Source: RYN-230 sp963717125
GTDB taxonomy: Bacteria; Actinomycetota; Actinomycetes; Streptosporangiales; Streptosporangiaceae
Direction: 5' to 3'
DNA: 64,000 bases
NCBI GenBank assembly: GCA_963717125.1
Contig: CAVQVG010000017.1
Span: forward strand, 62,001 to 126,000
This document shows positions 48,364 to 57,338 of the stretch, piece by piece. A program made the translations under genes and the position numbers. The stretch's first letter is position 1. The number at the start of each line of letters is the position of its first letter. The notes beneath the pieces were generated by a model, which saw only the letters and a list, made by a program, of their open reading frames with translations, had not been told where the DNA came from and did no database searches.

Positions 48364-49080
48364 TTAGCTGGCCCGGCGCAGGGCGGCGGTGATCCGGTCG
48401 CCGGCGGTGACCACGGCGTTGGCGTGCAGCCGGCCCGGTGACCGGGTGAGCCGCTCGATGGGTCCGGATACTGAGACGGCGGCGATGATCTTCCCGCCCT
48501 GGCCGCGGACCGGCGCGGACACCGAGGCCACCCCGGCCTCGCGCTCGGCCACGCTGGCCGCCCAGCCCCGCCGGCGCACCTGGGCCAGGGCGGCGGCGGT
48601 GAACTTGGCCCCGCGCAGCCCGCGGTGCAGCCGCTCCGGCTCTTCCCAGGCGAGCAGGATCTGCGCGGCCGAGCCGGCCGTCATCGGCAGGGCCGAGCCG
48701 ACCGGCACGGTGTCCCGGAGGCCGGTGGCGCGCTCCGCGGCGGCCACGCAGATCCGGCTGTCCGCCTGCCGCCGGTAGAGCTGTGCGCTCTCCCCGGTGA
48801 GATCCCGCAGCGCGACCAGGACCGGCTGGGCCACCGCGAGCAGCCGGTCCTCCCCGGCCGCGGTGGCCAGTTCGGCGATGCGCGGGCCCAGGATGAACCG
48901 GCCCTGGGAGTCCCGGGCCAGCAGCCGGTGCCGTTCCAGGGCCACCGCGATCCGGTGCGCGGTCGGCCGGGCCAGGCCGGTCGCGGTGACCAACTGGGCC
49001 AGCGAGGCCGGACCCGATTCCAGGGCGTTGAGCACGGCCGCTGTCTTGTCCAGCACCCCGACTCCGCTAGAGTTGTCCAT
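48364..49080 (-). CDS. ndgR: IclR-family regulator of leuCD (NdgR/AreB/LtbR type)
   Basis: 238 residues. Winged HTH: VLDKTAAVLNALESGPASLAQLVTATGLARPTAHRIAVALERHRLL (about 8-54). The IclR effector domain follows (LAVAQPVLVALRDLTGESAQLYRR, MTAGSAAQILLAWEEPERL, SVSAPVRGQGGKIIAAVSVSGP). Divergent placement next to leuCD is the conserved context of NdgR/AreB/LtbR, which controls leucine and amino-acid metabolism. An inverted repeat in the 120-base gap is the likely operator. Confidence 0.93.
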   Translation of the reverse strand: MDNSSGVGVLDKTAAVLNALESGPASLAQLVTATGLARPTAHRIAVALERHRLLARDSQGRFILGPRIAELATAAGEDRLLAVAQPVLVALRDLTGESAQLYRRQADSRICVAAAERATGLRDTVPVGSALPMTAGSAAQILLAWEEPERLHRGLRGAKFTAAALAQVRRRGWAASVAEREAGVASVSAPVRGQGGKIIAAVSVSGPIERLTRSPGRLHANAVVTAGDRITAALRRAS

Positions 49081-49093
49081 GGTCCGATATTGC

Positions 49094-49112
49094 CGTCTCG
49101 AAATGCGAGACG
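49094..49112. promoter_or_regulatory. Inverted repeat in the regulator-leuC intergenic region
   Basis: CGTCTCG (49094-49100) and CGAGACG (49106-49112) form an inverted repeat with a 5-base spacer, in a locally AT-richer stretch 14 bases from the regulator start. The position suits NdgR binding to control both divergent genes. Confidence 0.6.
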
Positions 49113-49200
49113 CAAGCGAACGGTAGGCAGGCCCTCGGCGAGTGACCGGGCGCCCGGCTGGACGGATCGCGATGACGCGCCCGCGGAAAGGGGCACACGG

Positions 49201-50628
49201 ATGGGACGTACGCTCGCGCAGAAGATCTGGGACTCACGGGTGGTGCACCGGGCCGACGGTGAGCCCGACGTGCTGTATATCGACCTGCACCTGATCCACG
49301 AGGTGACCAGCCCGCAGGCGTTCGACGGGCTGCGGCTGGCCGGCCGCGGCGTGCGCCGGCCGGAGCTGACCGTGGCCACCGAGGACCACAACGTGCCCAC
49401 GCTGGGCGTGACCGGCCCTGGCCTGCCGCTGATCGGCCCGGGCAGCCCCGTAACCGACCCGGTGTCCCGGGTCCAGGTCGAGACGCTGCGCAAGAACTGC
49501 GCCGAGTTCGGCATCAGCCTGTACCCGATGGGCGACGCCGGGCAGGGCATCGTGCACGTGATCAGCCCGCAGCAGGGGCTCACCCAGCCCGGCATGACGA
49601 TCGTCTGCGGTGACTCGCACACCAGCACGCACGGCGCGCTGGGCGCGCTCGCCTTCGGCATCGGTACCAGCGAGGTCGAGCACGTGCTGGCCACCCAGAC
49701 GCTGCCGCAGCAGCAGCCGGCCCAGATGGCGGTTAACGTGACCGGCGCGCTGCCCTACGGGGTGACGGCCAAGGACCTGATCCTGGCGGTGATCGCGCAG
49801 ATCGGCACCGGCGGCGGGGTGGGCCACGTCATCGAGTACCGCGGCGAGGCCGTCCGCGACCTGCCGATGGCTGGCCGGCTGACCGTCTGCAACATGTCCA
49901 TCGAGGCCGGCGCCCGGGCCGGGCTGATCGCGCCGGACGACACCACGTTCAGCTACCTGGACGGCCGGCCGCACGCGCCGCGCGGCGCCGACTGGGAAGC
50001 GGCGCTGGACTACTGGCGGTCGCTGCCCACCGACCCCGACGCGACGTTCGACCAGGAGGTGACCCTGGACGCGAACGCGCTGCGGCCGTTCGTGACCTGG
50101 GGCACCAACCCGGCCCAGGCGGCGCCGCTGGACACATCGGTGCCCGACCCGGACGCGATGGACGACCCGGGGGAGCGGGCCTCGGCCCAGCGCGCGCTGA
50201 CCTACATGGGCCTGGCGGCCGGCACCCAGCTCACCGACATCGCGGTGAACACGGTGTTCGTCGGCTCCTGCACCAACGGCCGGCTGGAGGACCTGCGGGC
50301 CGCCGCCGGCGTGCTGCGCGGCAAGAAGGTCGCCGACGGGGTCCGGATGCTCGTCGTGCCGGGCTCCATGGCGGTCAAGGTGGCCGCCGAGCAGGAAGGC
50401 CTGGACCAGGTGTTCACCGCGGCCGGCGCGCAGTGGCGGTCCGCGGGCTGCTCCATGTGCCTGGGCATGAACCCGGACACGATGGGCCCTGGCGAGCGCA
50501 GCGCCTCCACCTCGAACCGCAACTTCGAAGGCCGCCAGGGCAAGGGCTCGCGCACCCACCTGGTGTCCCCGCAGGTGGCCGCCGCCACCGCGGTGACCGG
50601 CCGGCTGACCGCCCCCGCTGACCTCTGA
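49201..50628 (+). CDS. leuC: 3-isopropylmalate dehydratase large subunit
   Basis: 475 residues from the ATG at 49201; the open frame extends far upstream but lacks support. Aconitase-family motifs: ATEDHNVPT, IVCGDSHTSTHGALGALAFGIGTSEVEHVLATQTL, VGSCTNGRLEDL with Cys357, and CSMCLGMNPD with Cys417 and Cys420, which bind the 4Fe-4S cluster. It isomerises 2- to 3-isopropylmalate in leucine synthesis together with LeuD, which follows 22 bases later. Confidence 0.98.
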   Translation: MGRTLAQKIWDSRVVHRADGEPDVLYIDLHLIHEVTSPQAFDGLRLAGRGVRRPELTVATEDHNVPTLGVTGPGLPLIGPGSPVTDPVSRVQVETLRKNCAEFGISLYPMGDAGQGIVHVISPQQGLTQPGMTIVCGDSHTSTHGALGALAFGIGTSEVEHVLATQTLPQQQPAQMAVNVTGALPYGVTAKDLILAVIAQIGTGGGVGHVIEYRGEAVRDLPMAGRLTVCNMSIEAGARAGLIAPDDTTFSYLDGRPHAPRGADWEAALDYWRSLPTDPDATFDQEVTLDANALRPFVTWGTNPAQAAPLDTSVPDPDAMDDPGERASAQRALTYMGLAAGTQLTDIAVNTVFVGSCTNGRLEDLRAAAGVLRGKKVADGVRMLVVPGSMAVKVAAEQEGLDQVFTAAGAQWRSAGCSMCLGMNPDTMGPGERSASTSNRNFEGRQGKGSRTHLVSPQVAAATAVTGRLTAPADL

Positions 50629-50650
50629 CCCGGGAAGGAACTGAGCGACG

Positions 50651-51268
50651 ATGCAGCCTTTCACCACGCACACCGGCCGGGCGCTGCCACTGCGCCGCAG
50701 CAACGTGGACACCGACCAGATCATCCCGGCCGAGTACCTCAAGCGGGTCAGCCGGGTCGGCTTCGCCGATGGCTTGTTCGCGGCCTGGCGGGCGGACCCG
50801 GAATTCATCCTCAACCAGCCCGTCGCGGATGGCGCGACGATACTCGTGGCGGGCCCGGATTTTGGCATCGGATCATCGCGCGAGCACGCCGTCTGGGCAC
50901 TGACCGATTATGGTTTCCGGGCCGTCATCTCGGCGCGATTCGGCGATATCTTCCGCAATAACGCAACAAAGGGCGGACTACTCCCGGCGCGGGTAACAGC
51001 GGAATTCGCCGCGGAACTCCAGGACGTCATCGAGGCCAACCCGGACACCGCGGTAACGGTCAACCTGGCTGGCCGTGAGGTGCGCGTCAGCCGGCCGGGG
51101 ACCGGGCAGCCGCTGCTCGCCGGGCCGTTCGAGATCGACGGCTACACCCGGTGGCGGCTGATGGAGGGACTCGACGATATTTCCCTGACACTGCGTTATG
51201 CGGATGAGATCACCAGCTTCGAGCAGCACCGGCCGAGTTGGCTGCCGACGGCCGATCCAGTGCACTGA
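50651..51268 (+). CDS. leuD: 3-isopropylmalate dehydratase small subunit
   Basis: 205 residues: LPLRRSNVDTDQIIPAEYLKRV, FGIGSSREHAVWALTDYGFRAVIS, FGDIFRNNATKGGLLP. GGAAGGAACTGA precedes the ATG. Between about 50820 and 51010 codon choice is less GC-biased than in the rest of the gene. Partner of leuC. Confidence 0.98.
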   Translation: MQPFTTHTGRALPLRRSNVDTDQIIPAEYLKRVSRVGFADGLFAAWRADPEFILNQPVADGATILVAGPDFGIGSSREHAVWALTDYGFRAVISARFGDIFRNNATKGGLLPARVTAEFAAELQDVIEANPDTAVTVNLAGREVRVSRPGTGQPLLAGPFEIDGYTRWRLMEGLDDISLTLRYADEITSFEQHRPSWLPTADPVH

Positions 51269-51440
51269 AATCGCTTGCAGGACGGGAAATCTGGGTGTCC
51301 GGAGCGCGACACGCCGTGTTTTTACGCTCAGGTGATTGTGCCAGCGCTCTGCATCGCCTAATTTCGGGCAGGTCAGAGGTCGCGGTTACGGCTGCCCTGT
51401 CCGCGCGACCTCCCGTCAGGGGGAACCGCAGGAGTGATAC

Positions 51441-51743
51441 ATGAACAAGCGTGATCTGATCGATGCGATCTCCGGCCGGCTGGGCGACAAGAAGACCGCG
51501 ACCGAGGCCGTGAACGCGCTGCTGGACACGATTCAGCTCACCGTGGCCAAGGGGGACAAGGTCTCGATTACCGGGTTCGGTGTATTCGAGAAGCAGAACC
51601 GGCCGGCCCGCACGGCCCGTAACCCGGCTACCGGGGCGTCCATCCGGGTGCCGAAGTCGTCGGTGCCCAAGTTCCGGGCTGGCGCCGACTTCAAGGCCGT
51701 CGTCAACGGCGAGAAGAAGATCGCGGCCGCCAAGAAGCGGTAA
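51441..51743 (+). CDS. hup: HU-family DNA-binding protein
   Basis: 100 residues: MNKRDLIDAISGRLGDKKTATEAVNALLDTI, VSITGFGVFEKQNRPARTARNPATGASI, VPKFRAGADFKAVVNG, lysine-rich end. A canonical short HU without the long Lys-rich tail of HupB. GGAG precedes the ATG. Its placement after leuD is usual in actinobacteria. Confidence 0.97.
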   Translation: MNKRDLIDAISGRLGDKKTATEAVNALLDTIQLTVAKGDKVSITGFGVFEKQNRPARTARNPATGASIRVPKSSVPKFRAGADFKAVVNGEKKIAAAKKR

Positions 51744-51755
51744 CGCCTTTCCAGT

Positions 51756-51805
51756 CGTGATCATGGGATTGGTGGGGTTCTAGCCACACCAATCCCATGA
51801 TCACG
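51756..51805. terminator. Perfect 19-bp bidirectional terminator
   Basis: CGTGATCATGGGATTGGTG (51756-51774) pairs with 51787-51805 around 12 bases, between hup and the convergent small gene. The right arm contains the TGA of that gene. Confidence 0.88.
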
Positions 51806-52022
51806 GGGGGAAATCTTCGGGCGGCAGGGGGAATGTCGCCAGCGCGAGAGCGGTGATGCGGTGGGCATCATCGCAGCGGATGCGGACTCGCTGGCCGCGG
51901 CGCAGCAGCCGCAGGCCTGAGCCGGCCAGCGCGTCCGCGCCGAAGCTCAGCACCGTGCCGTCATCGGTGAACACGCTGCCCGACCGGGTGCCGCCGTCGT
52001 AGCTCCGCACGGTGGCCTGCAT
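51801..52022 (-). CDS. Small cold-shock-like (OB-fold) protein
   Basis: 73 residues: MQATVRSYDGGTRSGSVFTDDGTVLSFGADALAGSGLRLLRRGQRVRIRCDD. The GxVxxYDxxxGxGxVxxDDG-like start resembles the first half of a cold-shock domain, but the RNP motifs are degenerate. It begins 10 bases after the ddl stop, so is likely co-transcribed. This neighbour is common next to ddl in actinobacteria. Function is unknown. Confidence 0.75.
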   Translation of the reverse strand: MQATVRSYDGGTRSGSVFTDDGTVLSFGADALAGSGLRLLRRGQRVRIRCDDAHRITALALATFPLPPEDFPP

Positions 52023-52032
52023 GGCGGCCCGC

Positions 52033-53193
52033 TCAGCGCAGCCCGGGCCGCTTGCGCAGCGCGGTGCTGACCAGCCGGTCCAGCAGGTCGCCCAGGGGCA
52101 GCCCGGTCGCGGCCCACATCTTGGGGAAGTACGACGCGGCGGTCATCCCGGGCATGGTGTTGATCTCGTTGAGCAGGATCTGGCCGTCCGGCGTGTAGAA
52201 GAAATCGACCCGGGCCAGGCCCTCGCCGGACACCGCCTCGAACGCGGCCGCGGCCAGGCGGCGCACCTCGTCCACGTGCTCAGCCGGGATCGGCGCCGGG
52301 ATCACCATGCTGTTGACGTCGTCCAGGTACTTCGCCTCGAAGTCGAAGAACTCCTCGCCGCCGTCCACCATGAGCTGCCCGGGCAGGCTGGTGTCCGGCG
52401 GCCCGCCGTCCACGCCTTCCAGCACGGCGCACTCCACCTCCCGGCCGGGGATGGCCCGCTCCACCAGTACCTTGCGGTCGTACCGCCGCGCGGTCTCGAT
52501 GGCCTCGTGCAGGCTGGCCAGGTCGGCCGCTTTGGACGTGCCGATGCTGGAGCCGCCCCGGGCCGGCTTGACGAAGACCGGCCAGCCCAGCTCGCCGATC
52601 GCGTCGAGCACCCGCTTGCGTTCCGCGGTCACCGGCACCGGCCCGCTGCCCGCCTCCCCGGCGGGCTGCCAGTCCTGGTCGCGGACGACGACGAACGGGC
52701 CCACCGGCAGCCCCTTCGCCTTGAAGATCAGCTTCATGTACTCCTTGTCCATGCTGACCGCGCTGGCCAGCACCCCGGCGCCGGCATAGCGGATGCCCGC
52801 CATCTCCAGCAGGCCCTGAATGGTGCCGTCCTCACCGAACGGGCCGTGCAGCACCGGCAGCACCACGTCCACCTCGCCCAGCTCCCGGGGGATGGCCCCC
52901 GGCTCGGCCGAGGTCAGCGTGCCCGGCGTCCCGGCGCCCCAGGGCAGCACCTGCCCGCCCGGCTCGGCCACCGCCTCGACCGACGGGAGCTGGCCGTCGG
53001 TGATGGCCAGCCGTTCCGGCTCGTCCGAAGTCAGCACCCACCGGCCGTCCGGCCGGATGCCGATGGGGATGACCTCGTACCGGTCGCGGTCCAGGGCGGC
53101 GAGCACCGTCCCGCCGCTCGCGCAGGAGATCGCATGCTCCGGGCCGCGGCCGCCGAACACCACCGCCACCCTGATCTTGCGCTGCTGGTTCAC
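52033..53193 (-). CDS. ddl: D-alanine--D-alanine ligase
   Basis: 386 residues from the GTG at 53193 (overlaps the previous stop). ATP-grasp motifs: VAVVFGGRGPEHAISCASG, LPVLHGPFGEDGTIQGLLEMAGI, WPVFVKPARGGSSIGTSKA, RVDFFYTPDGQILLNEINTMPGMT. It makes the D-Ala-D-Ala end of peptidoglycan precursors in the cytoplasm. Confidence 0.97.
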   Translation of the reverse strand: MNQQRKIRVAVVFGGRGPEHAISCASGGTVLAALDRDRYEVIPIGIRPDGRWVLTSDEPERLAITDGQLPSVEAVAEPGGQVLPWGAGTPGTLTSAEPGAIPRELGEVDVVLPVLHGPFGEDGTIQGLLEMAGIRYAGAGVLASAVSMDKEYMKLIFKAKGLPVGPFVVVRDQDWQPAGEAGSGPVPVTAERKRVLDAIGELGWPVFVKPARGGSSIGTSKAADLASLHEAIETARRYDRKVLVERAIPGREVECAVLEGVDGGPPDTSLPGQLMVDGGEEFFDFEAKYLDDVNSMVIPAPIPAEHVDEVRRLAAAAFEAVSGEGLARVDFFYTPDGQILLNEINTMPGMTAASYFPKMWAATGLPLGDLLDRLVSTALRKRPGLR

Positions 53194-54437
53194 CCAAGCT
53201 CCTCTCGTGTCCCGCCGAGCGCGTCGAGGGCCTGCGCGGCGTCGGCGATCAGGTCCGCGGCGTCCTCCAGGCCGACCGAGAACCGGACCGCACCCGGGTC
53301 GATCCCGGCCGCGGCCAGCGCCGCGTCGTCGAACTGCCGGTGCGTGGTGGAGGCTACGTGACTGACCTTGGTGTGCGTGCCGCCCAGCGAGGTGGCCACC
53401 TGGGCCACCCGCAGCCGGTCGGCCAGCGCGTACCCGCCGGCCCGGCCGCCATGCGGAGTCACTGTGACGATCGCACCGAACCGGGGGGTGCCCTCCGGGC
53501 CGGCATCGAACAGCCGCCGGGCGACGCCGTGCCCCGGATGCCCGGGCAGCCCGGGATAGTCCACCCGGCGCACGGCCGGGTGGCCGGCCACGGCGGTGGC
53601 GAAGGCCAGGGCGGTGGCGCACTGCCGGCTGACCCGCAGCGGCAGCGTCTCGAGGCCGCGGCGGAGCAGGAAGGCCTCATCCGGGGCCAGCGAGCCACCG
53701 GTGTCGATGCGCACCGCGCGGAGCCGGCCGATCAGCTCGGGGTGGCCGGTCACGACGCCGCCGGTCGCGTCCGAGTGCCCACCCAGGTACTTGGTGGCCG
53801 AGTGCAGCACCAGGTCGGCGCCGTATTCCAGCGGCCGGCAGACGACCGGCGGGGCCAGCGTGGAGTCCACCACCAGCAGCGCGCCGGCCTCGTGCGCGAG
53901 ATCGGCCAGCGCGGGCAGGTCGGCCACCGCGGTGGTGGGGTTGGCCAGCGTCTCCGCGTACACGATGCGGGTCTGCGGGCGCAGCGCCGCCCGCACCTGG
54001 CCGAGGTCGGTCACGTCGACGAAGTCGGTCTGCACGCCGAACTTGCCCGCCACGTTGCGCAGAAAGCTGTAGGTTCCGCCGTACAGCGCGGCCGCCGCCA
54101 GCACGTGCGCGCCCGCCTCGGCGAACGTCCAGAACACCGCGCTGATCGCGGCCATCCCGGAGGCGAACGCCTGGGCGGCGGCCGGCCCGGACAGCCGGCT
54201 GCCCTCCAGGGCGGCCACGGCGGCCGCGAAACTGTCCGTGGTGGGGTTGTCGATCCGGCTGTAGCTGTACCCCACCGCGCTGCCGTTGAGCAGCGCCGCG
54301 TACTCGGCGCTGGAGCCGAACGCGAACGCCGCGGTCCGGTAGACCGGCACGGCCAGCGGCTGCTGCGTGAGTGGTGCGGGCACCGGCAGGTGGACCGCCC
54401 GGGTGTTCTCCCCTTGCGGGGCCGGGTCAGACGCCAT
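53190..54437 (-). CDS. Cystathionine gamma-synthase/lyase-family PLP enzyme
   Basis: 415 residues. AVPVYRTAAFAFGSSAEYAALL, YSYSRIDNPTTDSFAAAVAALEG, YGGTYSFL, and the PLP lysine in HSATKYLGGHSDATGG. The fold is that of trans-sulfuration enzymes, including methionine gamma-lyase; the precise reaction cannot be set from sequence. It overlaps gpsA by 11 bases and ddl by four, a compact operon plsC-gpsA-this-ddl-small gene. Confidence 0.9.
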   Translation of the reverse strand: MASDPAPQGENTRAVHLPVPAPLTQQPLAVPVYRTAAFAFGSSAEYAALLNGSAVGYSYSRIDNPTTDSFAAAVAALEGSRLSGPAAAQAFASGMAAISAVFWTFAEAGAHVLAAAALYGGTYSFLRNVAGKFGVQTDFVDVTDLGQVRAALRPQTRIVYAETLANPTTAVADLPALADLAHEAGALLVVDSTLAPPVVCRPLEYGADLVLHSATKYLGGHSDATGGVVTGHPELIGRLRAVRIDTGGSLAPDEAFLLRRGLETLPLRVSRQCATALAFATAVAGHPAVRRVDYPGLPGHPGHGVARRLFDAGPEGTPRFGAIVTVTPHGGRAGGYALADRLRVAQVATSLGGTHTKVSHVASTTHRQFDDAALAAAGIDPGAVRFSVGLEDAADLIADAAQALDALGGTREELG

Positions 54438-55431
54438 AACGCTCTGGTTTGGCCGAGCGGGAGGTGAGCAGGCTGGCCGCCTGGCCGACGTCGATCCGCT
54501 CGCTCATCACCCCGACCACGACCTCGGTGATGGGCATCTCCACGCCGAGTGCCTTGGCCAGTTCCAGCACCGGCCCGGCCGACTTGGCCCCCTCGGCCAC
54601 CTGGGTCGTGACGGCGGCCACATCGGCTATCGGCATGCCCCGGCCGATCATCTCGCCGAACGTCCGGTTCCGGGACAGCGGTGAGCTGCAGGTGGCCACC
54701 AGGTCACCGAGCCCGGCCAGGCCGGCGAAGGTGTGCTGGTCCGCGCCGAGCGCCGTGCCGAGCCGGGCGATCTCAGCCAGCCCGCGGGTGATCAGCGTGG
54801 CCCGGGTGTTGTCCCCGCAGCCCATGCCGACCGCGATCCCGACGGCCAGCGCGATCACGTTCTTGACCGCGCCGCCGAGCTCGCAGCCGATCACGTCCGG
54901 GTTGGTGTACGGCCGGAAGTACGGCGTGTGGCATTCCTGCTGCAGCCGTTTGGCCAGCGTGTCGTCGGCGCTGGCGACGACCGTCGCGGCGACCTGGCGT
55001 TCAGCGATCTCGCGGGCCAGGTTGGGGCCGGAGACCACCGCGATCCGTTCCGGGCCGGCCCCGGTGACTTCGGCGATCACCTGGCTCATCCGGTCATTGG
55101 TGCCCAGCTCGATGCCCTTCATCAGGCTGATGAACACGGCGTCGGCCGGCAGCAGGTCCAGCCAGGCTTGCAGATGGCGGCGCAGCGTCTGGGCTGGCAC
55201 GGCCAGCACGACGAGCTCCGTGCCGTGCAGCGCGCGGACCGGGTCCGCGGTCGCGCTCAGCCCGGGGGCCAGCGTGATGCCGGGCAGGTAGTCCGGGTTC
55301 TCGTGCCGGTCGTTGATCGTCGCCACCAGCTCGGGGCGCCGGCCCCAGAGCGTGGCGGGGGTGCCCGCGTCGCAGAGCACCTGGGCAAACGTGGTGCCCC
55401 ACATGCCGGCCCCCATGACCGCGGCTTTCAC
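54427..55431 (-). CDS. gpsA: NAD(P)-dependent glycerol-3-phosphate dehydrogenase
   Basis: 334 residues: MGAGMWGTTFAQVLCDAG (NAD site), VVLAVPAQTLRRHL, MKGIELGTNDRMSQVI, GPNLAREIAERQVAAT, GCELGGAVKNVIALAVGIAVGMG with catalytic Lys, GLGDLVATCSSPLSRNRTFGEMIG. It reduces dihydroxyacetone phosphate to sn-glycerol-3-phosphate for phospholipids. Overlaps plsC by four bases. Confidence 0.97.
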   Translation of the reverse strand: MKAAVMGAGMWGTTFAQVLCDAGTPATLWGRRPELVATINDRHENPDYLPGITLAPGLSATADPVRALHGTELVVLAVPAQTLRRHLQAWLDLLPADAVFISLMKGIELGTNDRMSQVIAEVTGAGPERIAVVSGPNLAREIAERQVAATVVASADDTLAKRLQQECHTPYFRPYTNPDVIGCELGGAVKNVIALAVGIAVGMGCGDNTRATLITRGLAEIARLGTALGADQHTFAGLAGLGDLVATCSSPLSRNRTFGEMIGRGMPIADVAAVTTQVAEGAKSAGPVLELAKALGVEMPITEVVVGVMSERIDVGQAASLLTSRSAKPERYGV

Positions 55432-56333
55432 GTCGGCGTCGCCTCACGCGGGTCGGCGCCCGGGTCGGGGTCCGGCTGGCTGCCCGCGGCCGCGCCCGCC
55501 GTGGCCTCCTGCGCCGTGGCCTCCTGCGCCGTGCCCTCTTGATCCGTGCCTGCTTGATCCGTGCCCTCTTGATCCGTGCCCTCTTGAGCCCTGGCCGCCT
55601 GGCGCGCGGCCCGGCGGGCCACCGCCGGGTGGTACGGCTCGGCCGGCGGCTGGCCGCCGCGCAGCTCGGCCAGCAGCGTGGCCACGTCGGCCATGATGGC
55701 GTTGGTGGCGCCGCGCAGCACGTCCCGGGTGAACGGCTGCCCCTCGAACTTGGTCAGGTCCACCGGCGGCCCGGCCAGCATGCGCACCGTCTTGCGCGGC
55801 CACAGGTGCGGCTTGGTTGTGCCGTACGGCAGGATGTCCTGCGCCCCCCACTCGGCTACCGGGACCACCGGGACCCGGGCGGCCAGGGCCAGCCGGGCCA
55901 CCCCGGTCTTGGCGAGCATCGGCCACTGCTCGGGGTCACGGGTGGCGGTGCCCTCCGGGTAGATGACCACGCACTCGCCGTCGGCCAGGGCCTGCTCGGC
56001 CACCTTGAGCACGTTGGCCGCGTCGGCCTCGCCGCGGCGCACCGGCAGCTGGCCGCAGCCGCGCAGCAGGGTGCCGATGAACTTCACGTCGAACGCCGAG
56101 GATTTGATCATGAACGCCGGGTAACGCCTGGCCTGGTGCACGAACAGCGCCATGGCCGGCCAGTCTGCGTAGGACAGGTGGTTGGCCGCGACCAGCACGC
56201 CGCCCTTCCTGGGGAAGTGCTGGAAGCCCTGCCAGTCGCGCTTCATCACCGCCTTGATCAGCGGAGGGAACACCACCGTGGTGGCGGTCCGCCAGGCTGA
56301 CGAGTAGGGCCGGTTCGGCTGCTGTCCGCTCAT
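55428..56333 (-). CDS. plsC: 1-acyl-sn-glycerol-3-phosphate acyltransferase
   Basis: 301 residues from the ATG at 56333 (MSGQQPNRPYSSAWR). The upstream extension in this frame lacks support. HX4D motif NHLSYADWPAM (about residue 50), second block GQLPVRRGEADA and EGTATRDPEQWPMLAKTGVARLAL (EGTA). A C-terminal tail contains a 15-base minisatellite and is not part of the enzyme. It acylates lysophosphatidic acid at the membrane; gpsA downstream supplies the precursor. Confidence 0.94.
   Translation of the reverse strand: MSGQQPNRPYSSAWRTATTVVFPPLIKAVMKRDWQGFQHFPRKGGVLVAANHLSYADWPAMALFVHQARRYPAFMIKSSAFDVKFIGTLLRGCGQLPVRRGEADAANVLKVAEQALADGECVVIYPEGTATRDPEQWPMLAKTGVARLALAARVPVVPVAEWGAQDILPYGTTKPHLWPRKTVRMLAGPPVDLTKFEGQPFTRDVLRGATNAIMADVATLLAELRGGQPPAEPYHPAVARRAARQAARAQEGTDQEGTDQAGTDQEGTAQEATAQEATAGAAAGSQPDPDPGADPREATPT
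55501..55590 (-). repeat. Six copies of a 15-bp minisatellite in plsC
   Basis: Six 15-base units (type GTGCCCTCTTGATCC) in perfect register encode the repeats QEGTD, QAGTD and QEATA in the acyltransferase tail. The units differ by few bases, so expansion is recent. Confidence 0.9.
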
Positions 56334-56464
56334 CGGTGCGCTCTCCCGCCCGCACTCAGGAGGTTTCTCATCGGTGTCAGTCTCCCGTTCCGCCCATCGC
56401 CGTGTCGAGGCGTGGCTATGACCCTGCGCAACCACCGGCCAGCCTGCACCGCGGCGGGCGCAGT

Positions 56465-57115
56465 ATGGTCGCCGGTGTGACCGAGAGCCCGCTCAGCTGG
56501 TCGCTGGTGATCCCCGTCAAGGTACTTGCCCGCGCCAAATCCCGGCTGACCGGCCTGGCTGGACCGGCCCGGGAGGCGCTGGCGCTGGCCATGGCGGCGG
56601 ACACGGTGAGCGCCGCGGTCGCGTGCCCGGCGGTGGCCGCCGTGCTCGTGGTGACCGACGACGCGGCGGCCGGCGCCGCGCTGGGCGAGCTGGGCGCCGT
56701 GATCGTGCCGGACGAGCCGGCCGCCGGGCTGAACCCGGCCCTGGCCCACGGCGCCTCGCTGGCCGCCGCGCGCTGGCCCCAGTCGGGCACGGCCGGGCTG
56801 GCCGCCGATCTGCCCGCGCTGCGGCCCGCGGAGCTGGCCCGGGGCCTGTGGGCCGCGGCGAGCTGGCCGGAGGCGTTCGTCGCGGATGCCGCCGGTACCG
56901 GTACCACGCTGTACGCCACGCGGCCCGGGACGCCGTTCCGGCCCCGGTTCGGGACTGGTTCGGCCAGCCGGTACAGCGCGGGCGGGGCGGTCGAGATCCT
57001 GCTGGCCGATGTGCCCAGCCTGCGTTCGGACGTAGACACGGCCGCTGACCTGCGGTACGCCACCAGCTTGGGGCTCGGCCCGCGCACCGCCGTGCTGGCC
57101 GCCCAGCTCGGCTGA
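56465..57115 (+). CDS. cofC: 2-phospho-L-lactate/phosphoenolpyruvate guanylyltransferase
   Basis: 216 residues from the ATG at 56465; the GTG at 56477 is an alternative. Motifs: LVIPVKVLARAKSRLTGLAGPARE, VVTDDAAAG, GLNPALAHGA, LAADLPALRPAEL, DAAGTGTTLYATRPGTPFRPRFGTGSASRY. It makes the activated phosphoenolpyruvate/lactate unit of coenzyme F420. Divergent from plsC, a neighbourhood seen in many actinobacteria. Confidence 0.93.
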   Translation: MVAGVTESPLSWSLVIPVKVLARAKSRLTGLAGPAREALALAMAADTVSAAVACPAVAAVLVVTDDAAAGAALGELGAVIVPDEPAAGLNPALAHGASLAAARWPQSGTAGLAADLPALRPAELARGLWAAASWPEAFVADAAGTGTTLYATRPGTPFRPRFGTGSASRYSAGGAVEILLADVPSLRSDVDTAADLRYATSLGLGPRTAVLAAQLG

Positions 57116-57149
57116 CTGGCTGCCCGGCTCGGCTGACCGGCCGCCGTGC

Positions 57150-57317
57150 TCAGCGGGCGCTCCGCCGCCTCCGGCGGCCGAGCCGCGCGCCGAGCAGGAT
57201 GAGGTCCAGGACGACCAGCACCACCCCGATGACCAGCAGCCAGAACAGGCCCTTGACCACCGCCCCCACGATGCCCAGGGCGATGGCCACGATGATGAAC
57301 AGCAGGAACAGAGCCAT
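57150..57317 (-). CDS. Small hydrophobic membrane protein (55 aa)
   Basis: The ATG at 57317 follows GGAGGG. The protein is two hydrophobic helices (MALFLLFIIVAIALGIVGAV and FWLLVIGVVLVVLDLILLG) and ends with a basic tail RLGRRRRRSAR. It matches the 'hydrophobic protein' class of short actinobacterial membrane proteins. It has clear G/C third-position bias. Function is unknown; the tail fixes the C terminus in the cytoplasm. Confidence 0.75.
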   Translation of the reverse strand: MALFLLFIIVAIALGIVGAVVKGLFWLLVIGVVLVVLDLILLGARLGRRRRRSAR

Positions 57318-57338
57318 GGCGGCCCTCCGAATCTCGGG

